A stretch of 64,000 bases of DNA from Phorcus lineatus. Its lineage: Eukaryota; Mollusca; Gastropoda; Trochida; Trochidae. Under the pieces are notes generated by a model. The model saw nothing but the letters and a program-made list of their open reading frames with translations, made no database searches and was not told the DNA's origin. This document shows, one piece after another, positions 48,559 to 60,876 of the stretch. The position numbers and the translations under genes are program-made. Where the stretch lies: NCBI GenBank assembly GCA_921293015.1, contig OV121092.1, positions 8,500,001 through 8,564,000 on the forward strand, written 5' to 3'. The stretch's first letter is position 1, and each line of letters begins with the position of its first letter.

Positions 48559-48879
48559 CTCTCAACCAAGAGGAAAAGTATAAGACAAATATCAACTTGC
48601 ATAGCATCAAATTTACCCAGTCTAGGCAAACCAAATCAAGATTGACAAGCCTCAAGTTGTCTAGATAATTTGTATATAGCTTTGGTTTATTCTCGTTCAG
48701 TTTGCATTTGTTAATAATGATGAACACGTATGTACAAAATATATTTAAGAATATGCATCTCCTTTTTTAATTCTGTTCCTTATTGATAAGATATAACACT
48801 CTCTGAGTTACTTATAAAGAATTTGGATTACATAGACCTTTCAAAAAGTTGAAGCTCCTTAATATGGCAGGACCAGATT

Positions 48880-48990
48880 AAAGCATTCTTACTGGGTTTG
48901 GCTAGTGGGATATCCTTTAGCTGAATTGGTACCTTGTCTTAGTCTCACTGAGAAGTGATCTCACATTCTCTCTTGTTACATTTGGCACCA
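48880..48990 (+). mobile_element. Degenerate tRNA-derived SINE, family 1
   Basis: A leader 'aaagcattcttactgggtt' and 'gggatatcctttagctgaa' followed by 'ttggtacc' match the family-1 SINE at 25.05 kb. The B box is lost. Confidence 0.55.
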
Positions 48991-48994
48991 AATG

Positions 48995-49255
48995 TGAAGC
49001 CTTGGCAACTCTCTAGTGCACTCCACACCCCAAGCACATCTATCTCAGATGTTTGGTAACCCCCTAGTGCTCACACACCCCAAGTACATCTACCTTAGAT
49101 GCTTGGCAACTCCCTTGTGCTTACCACACCCCAAGTACATCTATCTAAGGTGCTTGGCAACTCCTTTGTTCTCACACACCCCAAGTACATCTACCTCAGA
49201 AGCTTGGCAACTCCCTAGAGCTCACCTAACCCAAAGTACATCTATCTCAGGTGCT
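48995..49255 (+). repeat. Minisatellite, ~49 bp unit
   Basis: About five copies of a unit with CACACCCCAAGTACATCTA followed by a 'gcttggcaactccct' phrase. Unit length varies a little. It lies between two family-1 SINEs. Thr/Ser-rich frames read from it are artefacts. Confidence 0.9.
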
Positions 49256-49314
49256 TGAGAAAACAAAAGCTTGACTTGACTTTGTGGAAGGAGTGTATGT
49301 GGCAGAGCAAGATA

Positions 49315-49450
49315 AGCAATCCTTATGCCTTCAGCCAGCAGGATATCCCTGAATTGGTAGCCTGTGTGACGATATCCCAGAGAACCCTTGTTTGAATCCT
49401 GATGGAGGTGATCTCATTAAGCACTCATTACGTTCACAACAGTCCTGTGT
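49315..49450 (+). mobile_element. Degenerate tRNA-derived SINE, family 1
   Basis: It has 'ccagcaggatatccctgaa', 'ttggtagcc' (A box remnant), and a B-box-like TGTTTGAATCCTG, followed by 'gatggaggtgatctca'. Same family as 25.05 kb and 48.88 kb. Confidence 0.6.
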
Positions 49451-49586
49451 CAATTGCGGAGATGTGAGATCTCTTTCTTGTGATGCGATCTGTTATTTCC
49501 TTCCACGTACCCCGCTTATTTTTACTAAGTTTCCCACCCTTCTTTGGAATAGATATCACATCTTGGCAGCTGGATCAATCCTTTAA

Positions 49587-49926
49587 AGGGGCAGTAGCAC
49601 CGTTTTTGAATTTTTTTATTTCTTTAAATTTCCGCAATAAACATTGATTTATGACAAACGTATTAATCTTTAGAAGGTCAAACATCTCATTATTCAACCT
49701 AGAAGAAATTATCAAGTATCAAGCAATATTGACTGACGGCCGTTTTTGTGAGAATACCTTTCAATCATTTGAGGTAGGGAAATGGATTCGCATAGCTTAA
49801 CTGAATATGGAACATTCCTTTAAGAACAGTTTCTTTTGATTCAAAACCATTGTCTTGCCATTAGCAAGATTTAAATTTGTTTTTGAGGGATTACTTTATT
49901 TATCTAAAAAAAATGCTACTGCTCCT
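49587..49926. mobile_element. 340 bp MITE flanked by TTAA
   Basis: The left end AGGGGCAGTAGCA and the right end TGCTACTGCTCCT form 13-base inverted repeats with one mismatch. TTAA stands on each side (49,583-49,586 and 49,927-49,930). It is non-coding. Like the 35.8 kb element it suggests piggyBac-type mobilisation, but the terminal repeats differ, so it is a separate family. Confidence 0.8.
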
Positions 49927-50015
49927 TTAAATCATGTCAAATATAGGAGTAAATGCATTCTCTGGAACTTCACCTGAGCAAATGGTTTAGATATTAAAAC
50001 CTTTGATTTACTTAC

Positions 50016-50067
50016 CAATAAATTCTCCAGGCTCCAGTCTGCTGATGTAAAGTTTTCTTCACTGAAT
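50016..50067 (-). CDS. Candidate internal exon B of the same gene
   Basis: 52 bases between a textbook acceptor (cctcttttgttttcag) and donor (TTATTG|gtaagt). One frame is open: a leading A, then 17 codons reading FSEENFTSADWSLENLL. The leading A completes the AG left by exon A2 at 50,163-50,297. Confidence 0.5.
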
Positions 50068-50162
50068 CTGAAAACAAAAGAGGACAATTAAACAATTGTT
50101 TGTATCAGAAGTATGAAAACAGAGACAAGTCCACACCTTTCCAGCAAATGATATAATTGTAC

Positions 50163-50297
50163 CTGTTGAACTGCACATTGTATACATAAGTGTAAATTGT
50201 TATCGTACTTGTAACAGCTAATAAAACAGCATGAAAATCAATATTCCAACATTCAACAGGTGTTGATGAATCATTTGTAACATTTTTCACATTAAAA
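50163..50297 (-). CDS. Candidate internal exon A2 of the same gene
   Basis: 135 bases, acceptor 'aaatggtaatattcag', donor CAACAG|gtacaa. The open frame has one leading base, 44 codons and two trailing bases. It reads NVTNDSSTPVECWN, then a hydrophobic run IDFHAVLLAVTSTITIYTYV. The run could be a membrane helix preceded by possible N-glycosylation sites (NVT, NDS) or simply a buried helix. The phase fits exon B exactly. Confidence 0.4.
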
Positions 50298-51561
50298 CTG
50301 AATATTACCATTTACCATATATACCATTTATTAAAGAGAATTAAATTAAGAAGTCAGAAAGTCTGGATAATATTTATTTGTCAAGCTGCTAGGAGTTCTG
50401 ACTTGAAATTTTAGAAAACACAAGATTAAATGACAAATGCTTTAAGGTGACCTTTAAGGAAACGCCTTTACTACTAGAAACTGTATCATATCAGAAAATC
50501 TAAAAGAGTAAAGGCATACGCAACGTTACGGAGTAGATCTTCTTCCATTAAATGAAGGAGTAAGCAGAAGTATCCTACCTATTGTATATTCACAATCAAG
50601 AAGTTGTTACCAAGAAATTGAGCATCTCTTGTAAAATCATCTTGTAAATGGATCTACAAACAAATTTAAGGATAGATCCATTTCCGTCATATGAAGGATT
50701 ATACATTTAAAAGCAACAGTATTCCATCTATTGTATAATCACAATAAACCAATTGGTATCAAGGAATGGAGCTTTACTTCTGTAATCCTTGTCTGAATGT
50801 TCATATGATATATGTTCACATAAATAATACTTCTATGTCATCATGAACGCTTATGAAGAAATAAAGTGGACTCACTGATGAATGACATCTCAATGCAACT
50901 TGTCTTCACAACCTTCTTAAAATCAACTCTTACCATGACGTCTTTCCATTGAGTGATCACAACTCATTTATCCAAGACTCTCAAACAACCACTCATGTGA
51001 GGAACCAAATAACATTAGTTTTATTATCAAAAACAATTTTACCACACAACATTGTCCCATGTGGTCAAATGTGAACTACCAGGACCTTTCCTGTGTACCT
51101 TAAATCACTGATGTTTCCAGCACACCGGTTCATTAAGTCATGAATGAGTTGACTCAGCCCCCTTAATTCAATAAATCTGTCCCTTGTCGCCACTTCCATA
51201 TGACGGTAATTACGGGTCAGTCAATGAGTACAAACGAGTAATTCATTCGAGCATAAACAGCAGGCCTATGTACAGTGGGCGACATCACTGAGTGTGTTCA
51301 AACATGGATCTAAGAGGTTTTATCCACAATCAGATTGATGGTTACAGTGTTAGGGTACATTAAGGTTTGACAAACTTTCATCAATCTGATATACATAGCA
51401 GTGGTGTTCATTGGTGATCATTTTGGTAACAAATCCAAACTGTTGCAATAGATAAATAATTATTTTCTAAAAATTTCAAGGGACACCAAGTCAAAATAGG
51501 CTGTATCAACACCTCATATTGTTAACTACCAAATGTTGGAAAGCATTTTCACAATTATAAC

Positions 51562-51876
51562 TTAAGATGGGACTTTTAACAACATGACATTAATTTCATA
51601 AAAAAAACCATCCCAATTTAAATCATGAATGTCTCCAATGTGAACAGACTTTGAAACAAGGAAAAGGTCAAGCAGCAATGATAACCAGAAGAGGAGTTGA
51701 TAAAACAATTTTAAGATTAACCCATCGTTACTAGATATTCCAAGCATGTAAAGATAAGAGAAAACAAAGCAGTTATTTGTTCCACTTTGAACAAAATGCT
51801 CACGGCCTTTCCACTCCGTTGTATACAAACAATTTCCATGGAGTGACAATCTATCCAGCAATATTTCATCGGCCAT
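51562..51876 (-). CDS. Candidate first coding exon, hydrophobic protein
   Basis: The ATG sits in a strong context (AAAATGG) and is preceded in frame by a stop. About 104 codons are open. The peptide starts MADEILLDRLSLHGN, has EWKGREHFVQSG, and has a hydrophobic segment at residues 52-74. The distance between the Trp, His and a Cys-Phe pair faintly resembles the start of Popeye-domain proteins, but that is too weak to name it. I see no clear donor, so whether it joins exon A2 is unknown. Confidence 0.3.
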   Translation of the reverse strand: MADEILLDRLSLHGNCLYTTEWKGREHFVQSGTNNCFVFSYLYMLGISSNDGLILKLFYQLLFWLSLLLDLFLVSKSVHIGDIHDLNWDGFFYEINVMLLKVPS

Positions 51877-52359
51877 TTTACTCCCACGGGATATTGTGCA
51901 TGAGTAGCTAATTCAGCAATAAATCTTCCTCGATAGCTGATTCTCTACCTTGTATTGATATGTGCAAACGTAGCGGCAATGTTTATTTACGTTTAGTAAG
52001 CTTGATGAGATCTGCTCATAAACTTGATTTTGGATCGCTGCTGAAGGACATTGAAGTGGAAACACTCAGGAAATTTCATCTTCCATCAAGACTAGATGTA
52101 TATGCCCCCAGAGAATAAACCCTGTCATCTTGTGGCATGATATTGGTATCTGGAAGACATAGGGCTCTTACTGGGATTTCAATAGGGTGGATAATATTGA
52201 GAATGTTGTGATATTCATATATGAGATGAAACAATCACAAACTCAAGAAAGTTTTGTCTTCAATCATAACTGATATGGATGCATATGTCCCTTGAAGTAC
52301 TAAACTTATCCCTCTTTGTGGAGAATCTGTGTTAAGGATATTAGAAATATCTGGCACAT

Positions 52360-52660
52360 TGAGGTGAGGTGAGTTGGTGTTTAACGCCGCTTTCAAGATT
52401 ATTTCACTTACATCGCGGCTGTTAGTATTATGGCAGGGAGTAAGCCCACAACACTGTTGTGGATATGCATTGCGGTGAAACCTGCGAGCATGGACTGGAA
52501 CTAGTACTGCGCTGTGGTACTGTGTAGCATTGCACCCAAACCTGACTGCGTGTAGAACAGTTCTCTATTGCAGACAAAGTTGCCAAGCGGGATTCGAACC
52601 ACAGACCTCCTGATCCGAGGCCGAACGTGCTAACCACTGCGCTATCCCGCCCCATGGCAC
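52360..52660 (-). mobile_element. Near-complete tRNA-derived SINE, family 2
   Basis: On the minus strand it begins at about 52,655 with a tRNA-like head: A box TAGCGCAGTGGTTAGCA and a perfect B box GGTTCGAATCCCGC. A ~200 base body follows, ending in a GCGGCGTTAAACACC hairpin side and a (TCACC)n tail at 52,360. It is the master form for the fragments at 1.15, 11.8, 15.7 and 42.9 kb and for the short tails at 14.4 and 32.9 kb. Confidence 0.85.
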
Positions 52661-55078
52661 ATTGATAAGGATCAAATAGGGTGAATAATATTCAGAATAT
52701 TTTTGATAAACAAATATGAAATGAATCGATCAATAACTGAGAGAAAAAGTTCAACATGATAGACATGGATGGATATTCGGTATGCAGTACTCAACACATC
52801 ACCTTTGTTCGGGATCAGTAGCGGTGAGATAAGGATTATCATTTAACTTCAGGTATGGTTAATATGAACAATGTTTTGCAAAAGCATTCAGGAAAATCAT
52901 GCGCTTAATTATCATTGTATGCATCTGCCCCCTAAAAAGCTGATTATAGCTTCAAATAGCTAGGGTAAGCACTTGTCAATGGTTTCATTTTATGAATATT
53001 AAAGTTTGTTCTTGATTTAATTTACTTTTGCCTTACAACCTAGACAAAACAAAAATATAATTTTTATACACATATGTATAAGTATAAATATATATACATA
53101 TATATTATATATAATTATAGTGACCCAGTAACCTAAAAACATTTAGCTACATTAAAATTTAAAATTGGTATTAATTATTAACACCATATTCACCAATGAC
53201 GAAGTTACATTTCACAACACTTGCAGACAAAATGACAATTTTACCTTTTCATCTCAGAATAATATCTCCAGATTTCAAACAACCAAGTGATAAAAAAGCC
53301 TTTCCATCTAATACTAACATTAACATACCAAGTCATACTGAGCAAATACTTGCATTTTCGTTTCTTACCCAAATGCAATTCCTGTAAACCTACCATACAG
53401 AATGGTTTTGCTCAAATGAAATCATCAGCTCAGGTTTTAAATACAGAATATGCATTGGTATAATGAATTTGTTGTTTCCTTGTTTACATTTAATAGCTTT
53501 GGAAACTAAAAAAACAATTTCCTCTCAAACTGGAAATCCAAACTTATTAAATATACACACCTTAGATATAATAATCAACAACTGGGACTGAAAAAACGGC
53601 TTCAATTTAAATACTGCTTTACGATAACAATTCATCTTTAGATAATCATATCCCACAGGCAATAATCATTTGATAATTGAAATGTTACACGTTAAGTGAG
53701 ATAATAAGATGTGTTACACAAAGTAGAGAACTGAGACAGATTGATTATAGTTTTTATGTTCAACTTGTCACATGTGTATACCGGTCGACTTTAAAATGTC
53801 AAAACACATTGATAACACTACATTGATAACTGAACTGCACATACAACAGACTCCAAATCACTGTACAGAATATACACCCTGTCATGCTGAAGTCAAATAT
53901 ATGTTAACAGAAAAATGAAATGCAAGTCACTTGTAAGTATCATTGTAATTGATTACATATGTCAGATTTTGGCAATTTAGAAATTGATTTGAAATTCAGA
54001 TCTGGGCACTTTCATATTTTATGTTGTTTGAAAATTCAGAAGTAGGTTTGATATGCTATTGTTATTTATGTTTGCAATTTTGTCATTGAAATGAAATTCA
54101 ACCATGGGCAATATATTGTATGTGGTTTGGAAAGTCAAAAAGTGGATAACGTTGTATTTGTTTTGAATGCACTGATGCTTATGATTATTTATCCATAAGT
54201 AAAATCAAATTGTCAAAAAGTATGTTTTTGATAGAATCTCTTTTTTTTTCAGTGAAAGAACTTACAACTTAATATACAAAATTTTAATTGGAAATTTAAA
54301 TACATGTTTTCTTTGCAAATATTTTGTTTCAATGAATCTTGGAACTCTTTAGTTATTTTCTGTTCTATCAAATTATATTTCATTTCAGTTTGACAAAATA
54401 CTGTTTCAATAAAAATAAAAAGACGTTTATAAATCATTTTTATTCAAACAGTAAGTTAAAAATGAGTGAAATGAGGCTAGGTTTCTGGCAAAAAATATAC
54501 TCAGTAAAGTTGGAACATTTCTCTTAATAGCTTTAGAAGAATTGGGATTTCAAGGTTAGCTAAGAATCGAATTCATCCGACTGAAACATAAATCAGAACT
54601 GTTTCAAAATAGATTTCCACTGCAAATGAAGAGAATTTGGCTAGTCTCATTCTCCATAACTCAACTTTGAAGAAATTCATTTGACTGAATCAATTTGTCT
54701 CAGTTTAAATATCAGACAAACGTAATTCATCAAGATTTAACATATCCTGAGGCTAAACTTGATGAGAAAAGGATTGACATTTAAAATACCAAATACTTTC
54801 TCAGGAAGTGTACGGCAAGTCAGAACATTCTGGCTGATCTTGCTACCTAGTTCTCATTTTCTCAGCATTTCATGGATAACAGAGAGTCTCAGCTTGAAAT
54901 CAACGCTATTAGGATACTATATTACAAAACATAACTTGAGGCTAGTGATCACTCGTCCTGTGTTTTATTACTGCAATGTCTCCATCTATCATGTCTTAAA
55001 ATAAATGGCACCTGCTTATCTTTAGGTACCACCCTCATCTCCTACCCCACACTCCATACCCATCCTCCACCCATTATT

Positions 55079-55315
55079 AGAAGCCCGACCCTGATTACAG
55101 GATATTGGTACTTCATGATATATGATATATGTGATATCCCAACCCATTTTTGTCTATAGTATATACATGTTCTTGTAAATTCATATGTTTTAGAAGCCCG
55201 ACATTAATTACAGTATATTGGTACTTCATGATATGATGTTATGTGATATCTCAACCAGTTTTTCTCTATAGTTATATGTACATATCTTTGTTTTATTTCA
55301 TATGTGTTTATCTTG
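55079..55315 (+). repeat. Direct duplication of a ~118 bp segment
   Basis: 'agaagcccgac' followed by 'tattggtacttcatgatat' occurs at 55,079 and again at 55,193, with the rest of the two units aligning well. It is a two-copy tandem duplication in AT-rich DNA. Confidence 0.8.
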
Positions 55316-56009
55316 AGTCTTATCTGCATATTCACATATATGTTATTGGATCAACAATGTGTATTTTTCAATTTTGCTGTAATGTAATGATTCTGTCATA
55401 CTCTTTTCTTCCCGAACAAACTCATCAGCCTCTAGACTGATAATAAGTTTCCAGAAACGTGATGTTATCCAAAAGGTCAGAAACGGAGATCAGACAGTAA
55501 AGGTAATGTGACACCCCAACCCATGGAAAAAGGAACATATCTACCTTGATCTCTTATCATCAAATCAGGTCACTTCAAAAGCAACTAACTCTGACAAACA
55601 TTACTTAAGGTCAACACTTAGATGTTAACTATCTTACAAAATGTCAAAAACATAACTCAAGTTTGGTGTCAATAGATAGATATAAAATGACATTAATGAT
55701 TTTGGACCTTTGGACCTTTTGACTCAGATTTAAAAAGAAAAATGTTTTGCCTCTTTGTCCTATGGTCATTTTGAGTATTTCCCACATTGACAGCGTCACT
55801 TGTAGATACTGAAGCTGTCTTAATAAACAAAGTGAATAATTTTTCAGAGTTGAACGACATCACGACAACTACCTCAACAAAATTACTGTGTCGAAACAGC
55901 GTCATGTACAAAGCCTTGTCAAAGAACCAGCAACACAAAATTTCCCTAAAACAACCTCTATTTCACAAGTATGTCAAGAGTACATCATAGACGGCAGCAA
56001 GACAAAAAC

Positions 56010-56250
56010 AAACCATGACATAAGTAAGAAATGGAGCAAAGTAAATATCCGACCAATGTCTCTAAATCAGTATCTCAAAATCACTTGGTTTATCTTCAGT
56101 ACCATCAGCTGGTGTATGGGACATCCAAGTGAGTAAAGAAACAAGAAGAAAACAAACCAACACATACCATCAAACAGGAGCAGAGTAAATCCCGGACCAT
56201 TGTCTCTGAATAAGTATCTCAAAGTCACAAAGTATATCTTCAGACCATGA
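56010..56250 (+). repeat. Direct duplication of a ~145 bp segment
   Basis: 'agcaaagtaaatatccgacc' with 'tgtctctaaatcagtatctc' near 56,035 is matched by 'agcagagtaaatcccggacc' with 'tgtctctgaataagtatctc' near 56,180. No coding signal. Confidence 0.7.
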
Positions 56251-56424
56251 AGTGAACTTTACAGCACACTATCAGTCGCTCAAAGTCAACTTATTTATCT
56301 ACCACACAATCAGCAAGGGCTATAAAGTTGTTATCGTTTATCAGCTGGTGGTAAGCAGGTACAACAAGGCTAGTGATCATCAGTATAGAAGACCTCCATT
56401 CATCTCCCACAAAACTTCACCACA

Positions 56425-56625
56425 TCAACTGTTGATGGGGATGTACTTCAGTTGGTAGAGAGTCCTCCATCACCGAGAAGGTTCGTTTGATTTTGGGCCT
56501 TGTCATACCAAACGACATTAAATGATAGAAGTTGCTGCTCTTTGCTTGGTGCTCCTAACACAATAAATGGCGTTCAATCGTTGCTGTTTGGAACACTTAC
56601 ACTAAAAGAATCTGAAACATGCATG
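56425..56625 (+). mobile_element. tRNA-derived SINE, family 4
   Basis: A tRNA-like start TTCAGTTGGTAGAGAG (A box) and a degenerate B box (GGTTCGTTTGATT) are followed by 'gggccttgtcataccaaa' and 'ttgctgctctttgcttgg'. That body is typical of a widespread invertebrate SINE class. The copy is old. Confidence 0.65.
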
Positions 56626-56849
56626 TTTTTTTACTATTGACAGTGACTTTATTTCTTGATCTAGAACTTCAATTCAGTATGGCCCAGATTCTTCAAAGAC
56701 TTTGAAATCTTATTCATTTACGATTTAGTATGTTCCTATCTTTAGCTTAAACTTTTATCACAACCAACACATGGATGCACTCATCTTTATTAAATGTATT
56801 CCAAAATCTTTAACTTATAAGTGTGACTATGTTGACAGGTTCCCCAGAC

Positions 56850-57065
56850 TATTCATCACATATCTACACATGAACTGACTATAACCGTAACCTTTCGTCA
56901 CATATCTACACATGAACTGACTATAAACGTAACCTTTCATCACATATCTACACATGAACTGACTATAACCGTAACCTTTCATCACATATCTACACATGAA
57001 CTGACTATAACCGTAACGTTTCATCACATATCTACACATGAACTGACTATAACCGTAACCTTTAA
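56850..57065 (-). repeat. Minisatellite, 42 bp unit
   Basis: Five nearly identical copies of a 42-base unit containing CATATCTACACATGAACTGA. Because 42 is a multiple of three, each frame repeats a 14-residue peptide (minus strand: MCRYVMKGYGYSQF). There is no support for a real protein. Confidence 0.9.
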
Positions 57066-57488
57066 CAGTTCAGTTAGTCCTTCATGAGTAATATGAAATA
57101 GGGGATTTTACTTCAGTTAAAGTCCTCATCCAGTAAATCTAGTTTCTTCTGATAGACACACACAACATGACCAAGAAATTAACTTTCATTCTAGAATTAG
57201 GTACTCCCCAACTTGTTCCCTTCACAAACATTCAACTAATCATGCACAATGAGTGTGTAAAATTAGAACTCTCTAATTCTGTTAAGGGTCTCTATCAGTA
57301 TGTCTATATTCTACTGACTTACATGACCAAGAAACAATTAGAAGAGCTTCCTTTAGTAGACAACCCCTTACATCTCATCACCTCTAATTACAAGGACATT
57401 CTAACAGTAACAAGTCTATATGTCCTCCTGATGTAAAACTGTGTTTACATCTGCTATGTACATCCATATAAGTGTCTCCTCTTTTTCA

Positions 57489-57701
57489 CTACACATAGTC
57501 AGGGATTAGGAAAGACACCTTTGACAATGGGCCATTTTGGGGCTTGCAGTCTTTTAAAGAAATTTTGAATGAGCCATTCCTCTTTGTAGCAATAGTAAAA
57601 TTTCTAGTTCTAAAGCACCATTTTTTCATCCAATTTACAAAATTGCCCACTGACCCTGCCTTTCCCAATTCCTGCATAATCACAAGCGCCTCCACCTTCA
57701 A
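57489..57701 (-). other. Protein-like open stretch, unassigned
   Basis: The minus strand is open for about 70 codons with FVNWMKKWCFRTRNFTIATK and SLKDCKPQNGPLSKVSF. There are no flanking splice sites of quality and no start context. It could be part of a dispersed repeat or a transposon relic. Adjacent 57,720-57,960 is low-complexity, CT/AC-rich DNA. Confidence 0.2.
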
Positions 57702-58059
57702 TATTTCATATCAACTTGGCTCCTCTGAACTGTGTTCTCACTTCTGCACACTCATAGGGTACGTGTGTCCTTCTGTGACCCTCACTCTCATTGTCTGACA
57801 ACTACTCTTTCATCACTCCTGGTAACAGGTACCTCCACGTTGTCAACTCTCTGTTCCACAGTGTTAACAGCTGCTCTGTACATCAATATTGACTCACTCT
57901 TTGGCTGTCCTGAGCTGAACTTCCATCAGATACCAAACTTCATTACCCCTTCAGGATACAGTTAAGAAAATTTGATGACTCAATGACCTTGTGTCCTGAA
58001 CCTTGAAACACCATGTGTAACCAAAATATCATTATGAAGCAAGAGCAAACATCCAAATT

Positions 58060-58175
58060 TCTATGTCCAACAGGATTCAAACCTGAGACCTTTTGATTGA
58101 GAGTCAAAGAATCTGCCAACTTGCCAAAGGGATATTCCACTAGCTGATGCCAGTAGAAATGCTTTGGAGTTCACC
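58060..58175 (-). mobile_element. tRNA-derived SINE, family 1
   Basis: On the minus strand: leader 'tccaaagcatttctactgg', 'ggaatatccctttggcaag', A-box-like 'ttggcagat', and B box AGGTTTGAATCCTG. Same family as 25.05 and 48.88 kb. Confidence 0.7.
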
Positions 58176-58957
58176 CTGCCACAAAAACATCAACTCTCTG
58201 AGGGTGACAACCACACCATGTCCTCACGTGAAGCTAGAATAGTAATGATAACGTGATTCAGAAAGAAAATGTGTTTTCTGACCAGACATCCTTATCTCAT
58301 AAAAGCCAATGCAGAAATTTAGTAATCTAGAGATTCTTGTTTTTATTTTTTTCAATTTATGGTGGAAAAAAGTTTGACATTTCTCAAAAAAAAATTCATT
58401 TCAGAATACACTGACGTGACTCCTTTGTCCTCTATGTTCTGTAACCTAGTACTTCCAAGTGAGAACAAATACCCTTTATCCCACATGTCCTTGTAGACCA
58501 AAACTCAATGTGTCCCTGTATGAAGTTCTTACTGGCATTTAAAGTGAGCACATCTGGTTGCCTGCACAATCTGTGCATCACATGTGTCCTACGTTCTCAG
58601 ATTCTTCAAGCAAATCTGCAGGTCTTATCTTACATAAAGCCTTCAAACTAAGTCTGTCAAGTGTCTCCCACACCTCCTTCCTGTTTGTCTGTAGACACCT
58701 GCGTGGACATTGCTATAATTAAGGATGGTGTCTCGTTCAGAACATATACTCCTTACAGAATCCAGTAAACTTTTTTCCAATTGAAATCTGATATTCTCTA
58801 GTAAAAATTGAACCAAGAAAATTTTTGATCCGGTACTAGGTGTTTGATAATGGCGGTTGCAAGGAGGAGGTAAAGGAGTTTCCTGTAGGAAGAGGATGTT
58901 TCATTCTATGTGACAATTCTGTTCTTTGACAGAATCCTGCCAAGACTCGAGCATAAT

Positions 58958-59287
58958 CATCCTTCATCGGCATATTTGAATCAGCATATCTCCTTCCAAA
59001 TACCCTGATCTCCTTAAAGTCAATGGCCTTGTATAGCTGATAGCTGGTCCTGTTCAGCTATGATTAACCTGTTATTTGTTCAGCCAATGAAATGTTGCTA
59101 TGCAACGATCTGGAAAATAGTAACTTGAACGCCACAGACTTTTTCATCCGGCTTGTGCCACCATTGATGGATGCGAGTCATTTTATTGGCTGGTTAAATA
59201 CCTTGTCATACATGGCTTTCAGCCTGAAGGAGATCAGGGTATTTGGAAGGAGCTCCGCAGATTCAAATATGCTGATTGAGCAGGATG
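58958..59287. mobile_element. Complete MITE, CATCCTGC family, ~330 bp
   Basis: It begins CATCCTTCATCGGCATATTT and ends ATGCTGATTGAGCAGGATG. Long inverted terminal regions contain 'ataccctgatctcctt' on the left and 'aaggagatcagggtat' on the right. The interior has 'cagccaatgaaatgttgcta'. It is the cleanest copy in the window. The ~90-codon frame read through it is spurious. Confidence 0.8.
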
Positions 59288-59700
59288 CACCAAATGTAGG
59301 ATCAAGTTCCAGTCAAAACGGAATCAAAATGCAGTTATGCTATGAAATGTATAAACTCAAAATTTAAGATTATTGTTTCTCCTTAAAAGATTTTGCAACT
59401 TTAATTTATATATGTCAAATTAACTGATTACTTAATCCTTTCAAGGGACGTTTTTGAAAAATTCACTTTTTTCAAATTTTCTCCAATAAGCGTTAGTTAA
59501 GGCCATATGTCTTAGCTCTTTATACATTTCAACTGTATGAAACTGAAATTGAAGTAACTCCTTGCACACAAATTGGAATATCAACAGCAGCGTGTATCTA
59601 ATCTAAATATGTCACATAGTGTAGTTCAGGTGTCAATCCCTGTACACACAAGCCTACATGAGCCTGCATTTGTCTATACCTGGGTATCCCATCTTATATG

Positions 59701-59702
59701 TC

Positions 59703-59728
<26 letters not shown>
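59701..59728. repeat. (TA)n microsatellite
   Basis: About thirteen TA repeats followed by a short (CA)n. Confidence 0.95.
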
Positions 59729-59735
<7 letters not shown>

Positions 59736-59999
59736 TGAAAATGTGTCTGGACATGATCAAGGAAAACTTTTTCAAACGTTTAATACGTGTATAACTAATC
59801 ATTGTAACATTTAAGTATCAGAGGTCATAATTACCCATTCTGGAATTCAAATGTACAGAAACATATGGATGACACAGACGCTTGTGTTTGTTACAAAACA
59901 GATGACTGCAAATGAATACAAAGTTTCTCATTTATATATCTCTCTTCATTATCATCATTCCAACTTGTAAAGTGCCTCTTATAAAAGCTAAACAAAGTG

Positions 60000-60470
60000 T
60001 CTATACAATCTGAAGATCTTATGGTAGAGTATCGGATACATGACCAATCGTCTGAAAATTTGCTGACAAAATAGCAGTGTGTCAGATACAGGCAGTACAT
60101 GAAGCTTTCTACCTACATCCAGACCTGTCTAAAAATCTGCTGGTATGTTGGCCAAGCATCAAATATATAAAGAGTCGATATCCAACTGCATGACAACCAG
60201 ATCCTCTGGTATATTGGCTAAGTATTCAGATACAGGGAGTACCTGTAAAACTTAACTTCCTACATCAAGACCAGTCTGAAGATCCTCTGGTATATCGGCT
60301 AAGTATTCAGATGCAAGGAGTACCTGTAGAACTTAACTTCCTACATCAAGACCAGTCTGAAGATCCTCTGATAGATGGACAGAGTATCAGATACTGGCAT
60401 CAAAGTCCACCTACATCATGACCAGTCTTAGAAGCCTGCTGGTATATGGACAGCGTATCAGTGACACTGA
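60000..60470 (+). repeat. Degenerate tandem repeat, ~80 bp unit
   Basis: At least five diverged units share 'gatcctctggtatat', 'ggctaagtattcagata', 'gggagtacctgtaaaact' and 'cctacatca.gaccagtct'. The two central units (60,200-60,365) are almost identical. The outer ones are strongly decayed. Confidence 0.8.
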
Positions 60471-60876
60471 GTGTATAAACACTGGCAACCTGATCTCTGA
60501 TAGACATCTTGTTAACTACATACCAGCTATTTGGTATCACAACAGCAGATTAGGGGGATCTCAGTCAGTTTACAGCTGCCAGCAGAATCTCGTCAAAGAC
60601 CTGAGATTGCGCTATCTTCCCAAGATGAACCTCTCCTATAAATTCCTGTTGCTGAGACAGAGATTTATAAGGAACACCCTGAGGCTTTGAACCGCTATCA
60701 TCCTATGCTCCTAATTTAACAACCGAGCCTAAACGGCTTTATATTAAACCTATGTAAACCGTAGGCGGATGTAAATTATCCCAAAATGACTTAAAAATCA
60801 ATTTTCAATCTTCACTGCGATAAACAGTTTGATCAAATTACCATTGACTGAGAATGTGAGAAGAAATCTTCCTTAC

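Noticed and set aside
51562-51876. Popeye-domain protein
   Set aside because: Spacing of a few residues and a hydrophobic segment agree, but no cyclic-nucleotide-binding Popeye motif was found downstream.
56827-57039. Repetitive 70-codon frame
   Set aside because: Product of the 42 bp minisatellite, whose unit length is a multiple of three.
59092-59367. 91-codon plus-strand frame
   Set aside because: Lies inside the CATCCTGC MITE. The same peptide fragments appear on both strands of other copies with stops.
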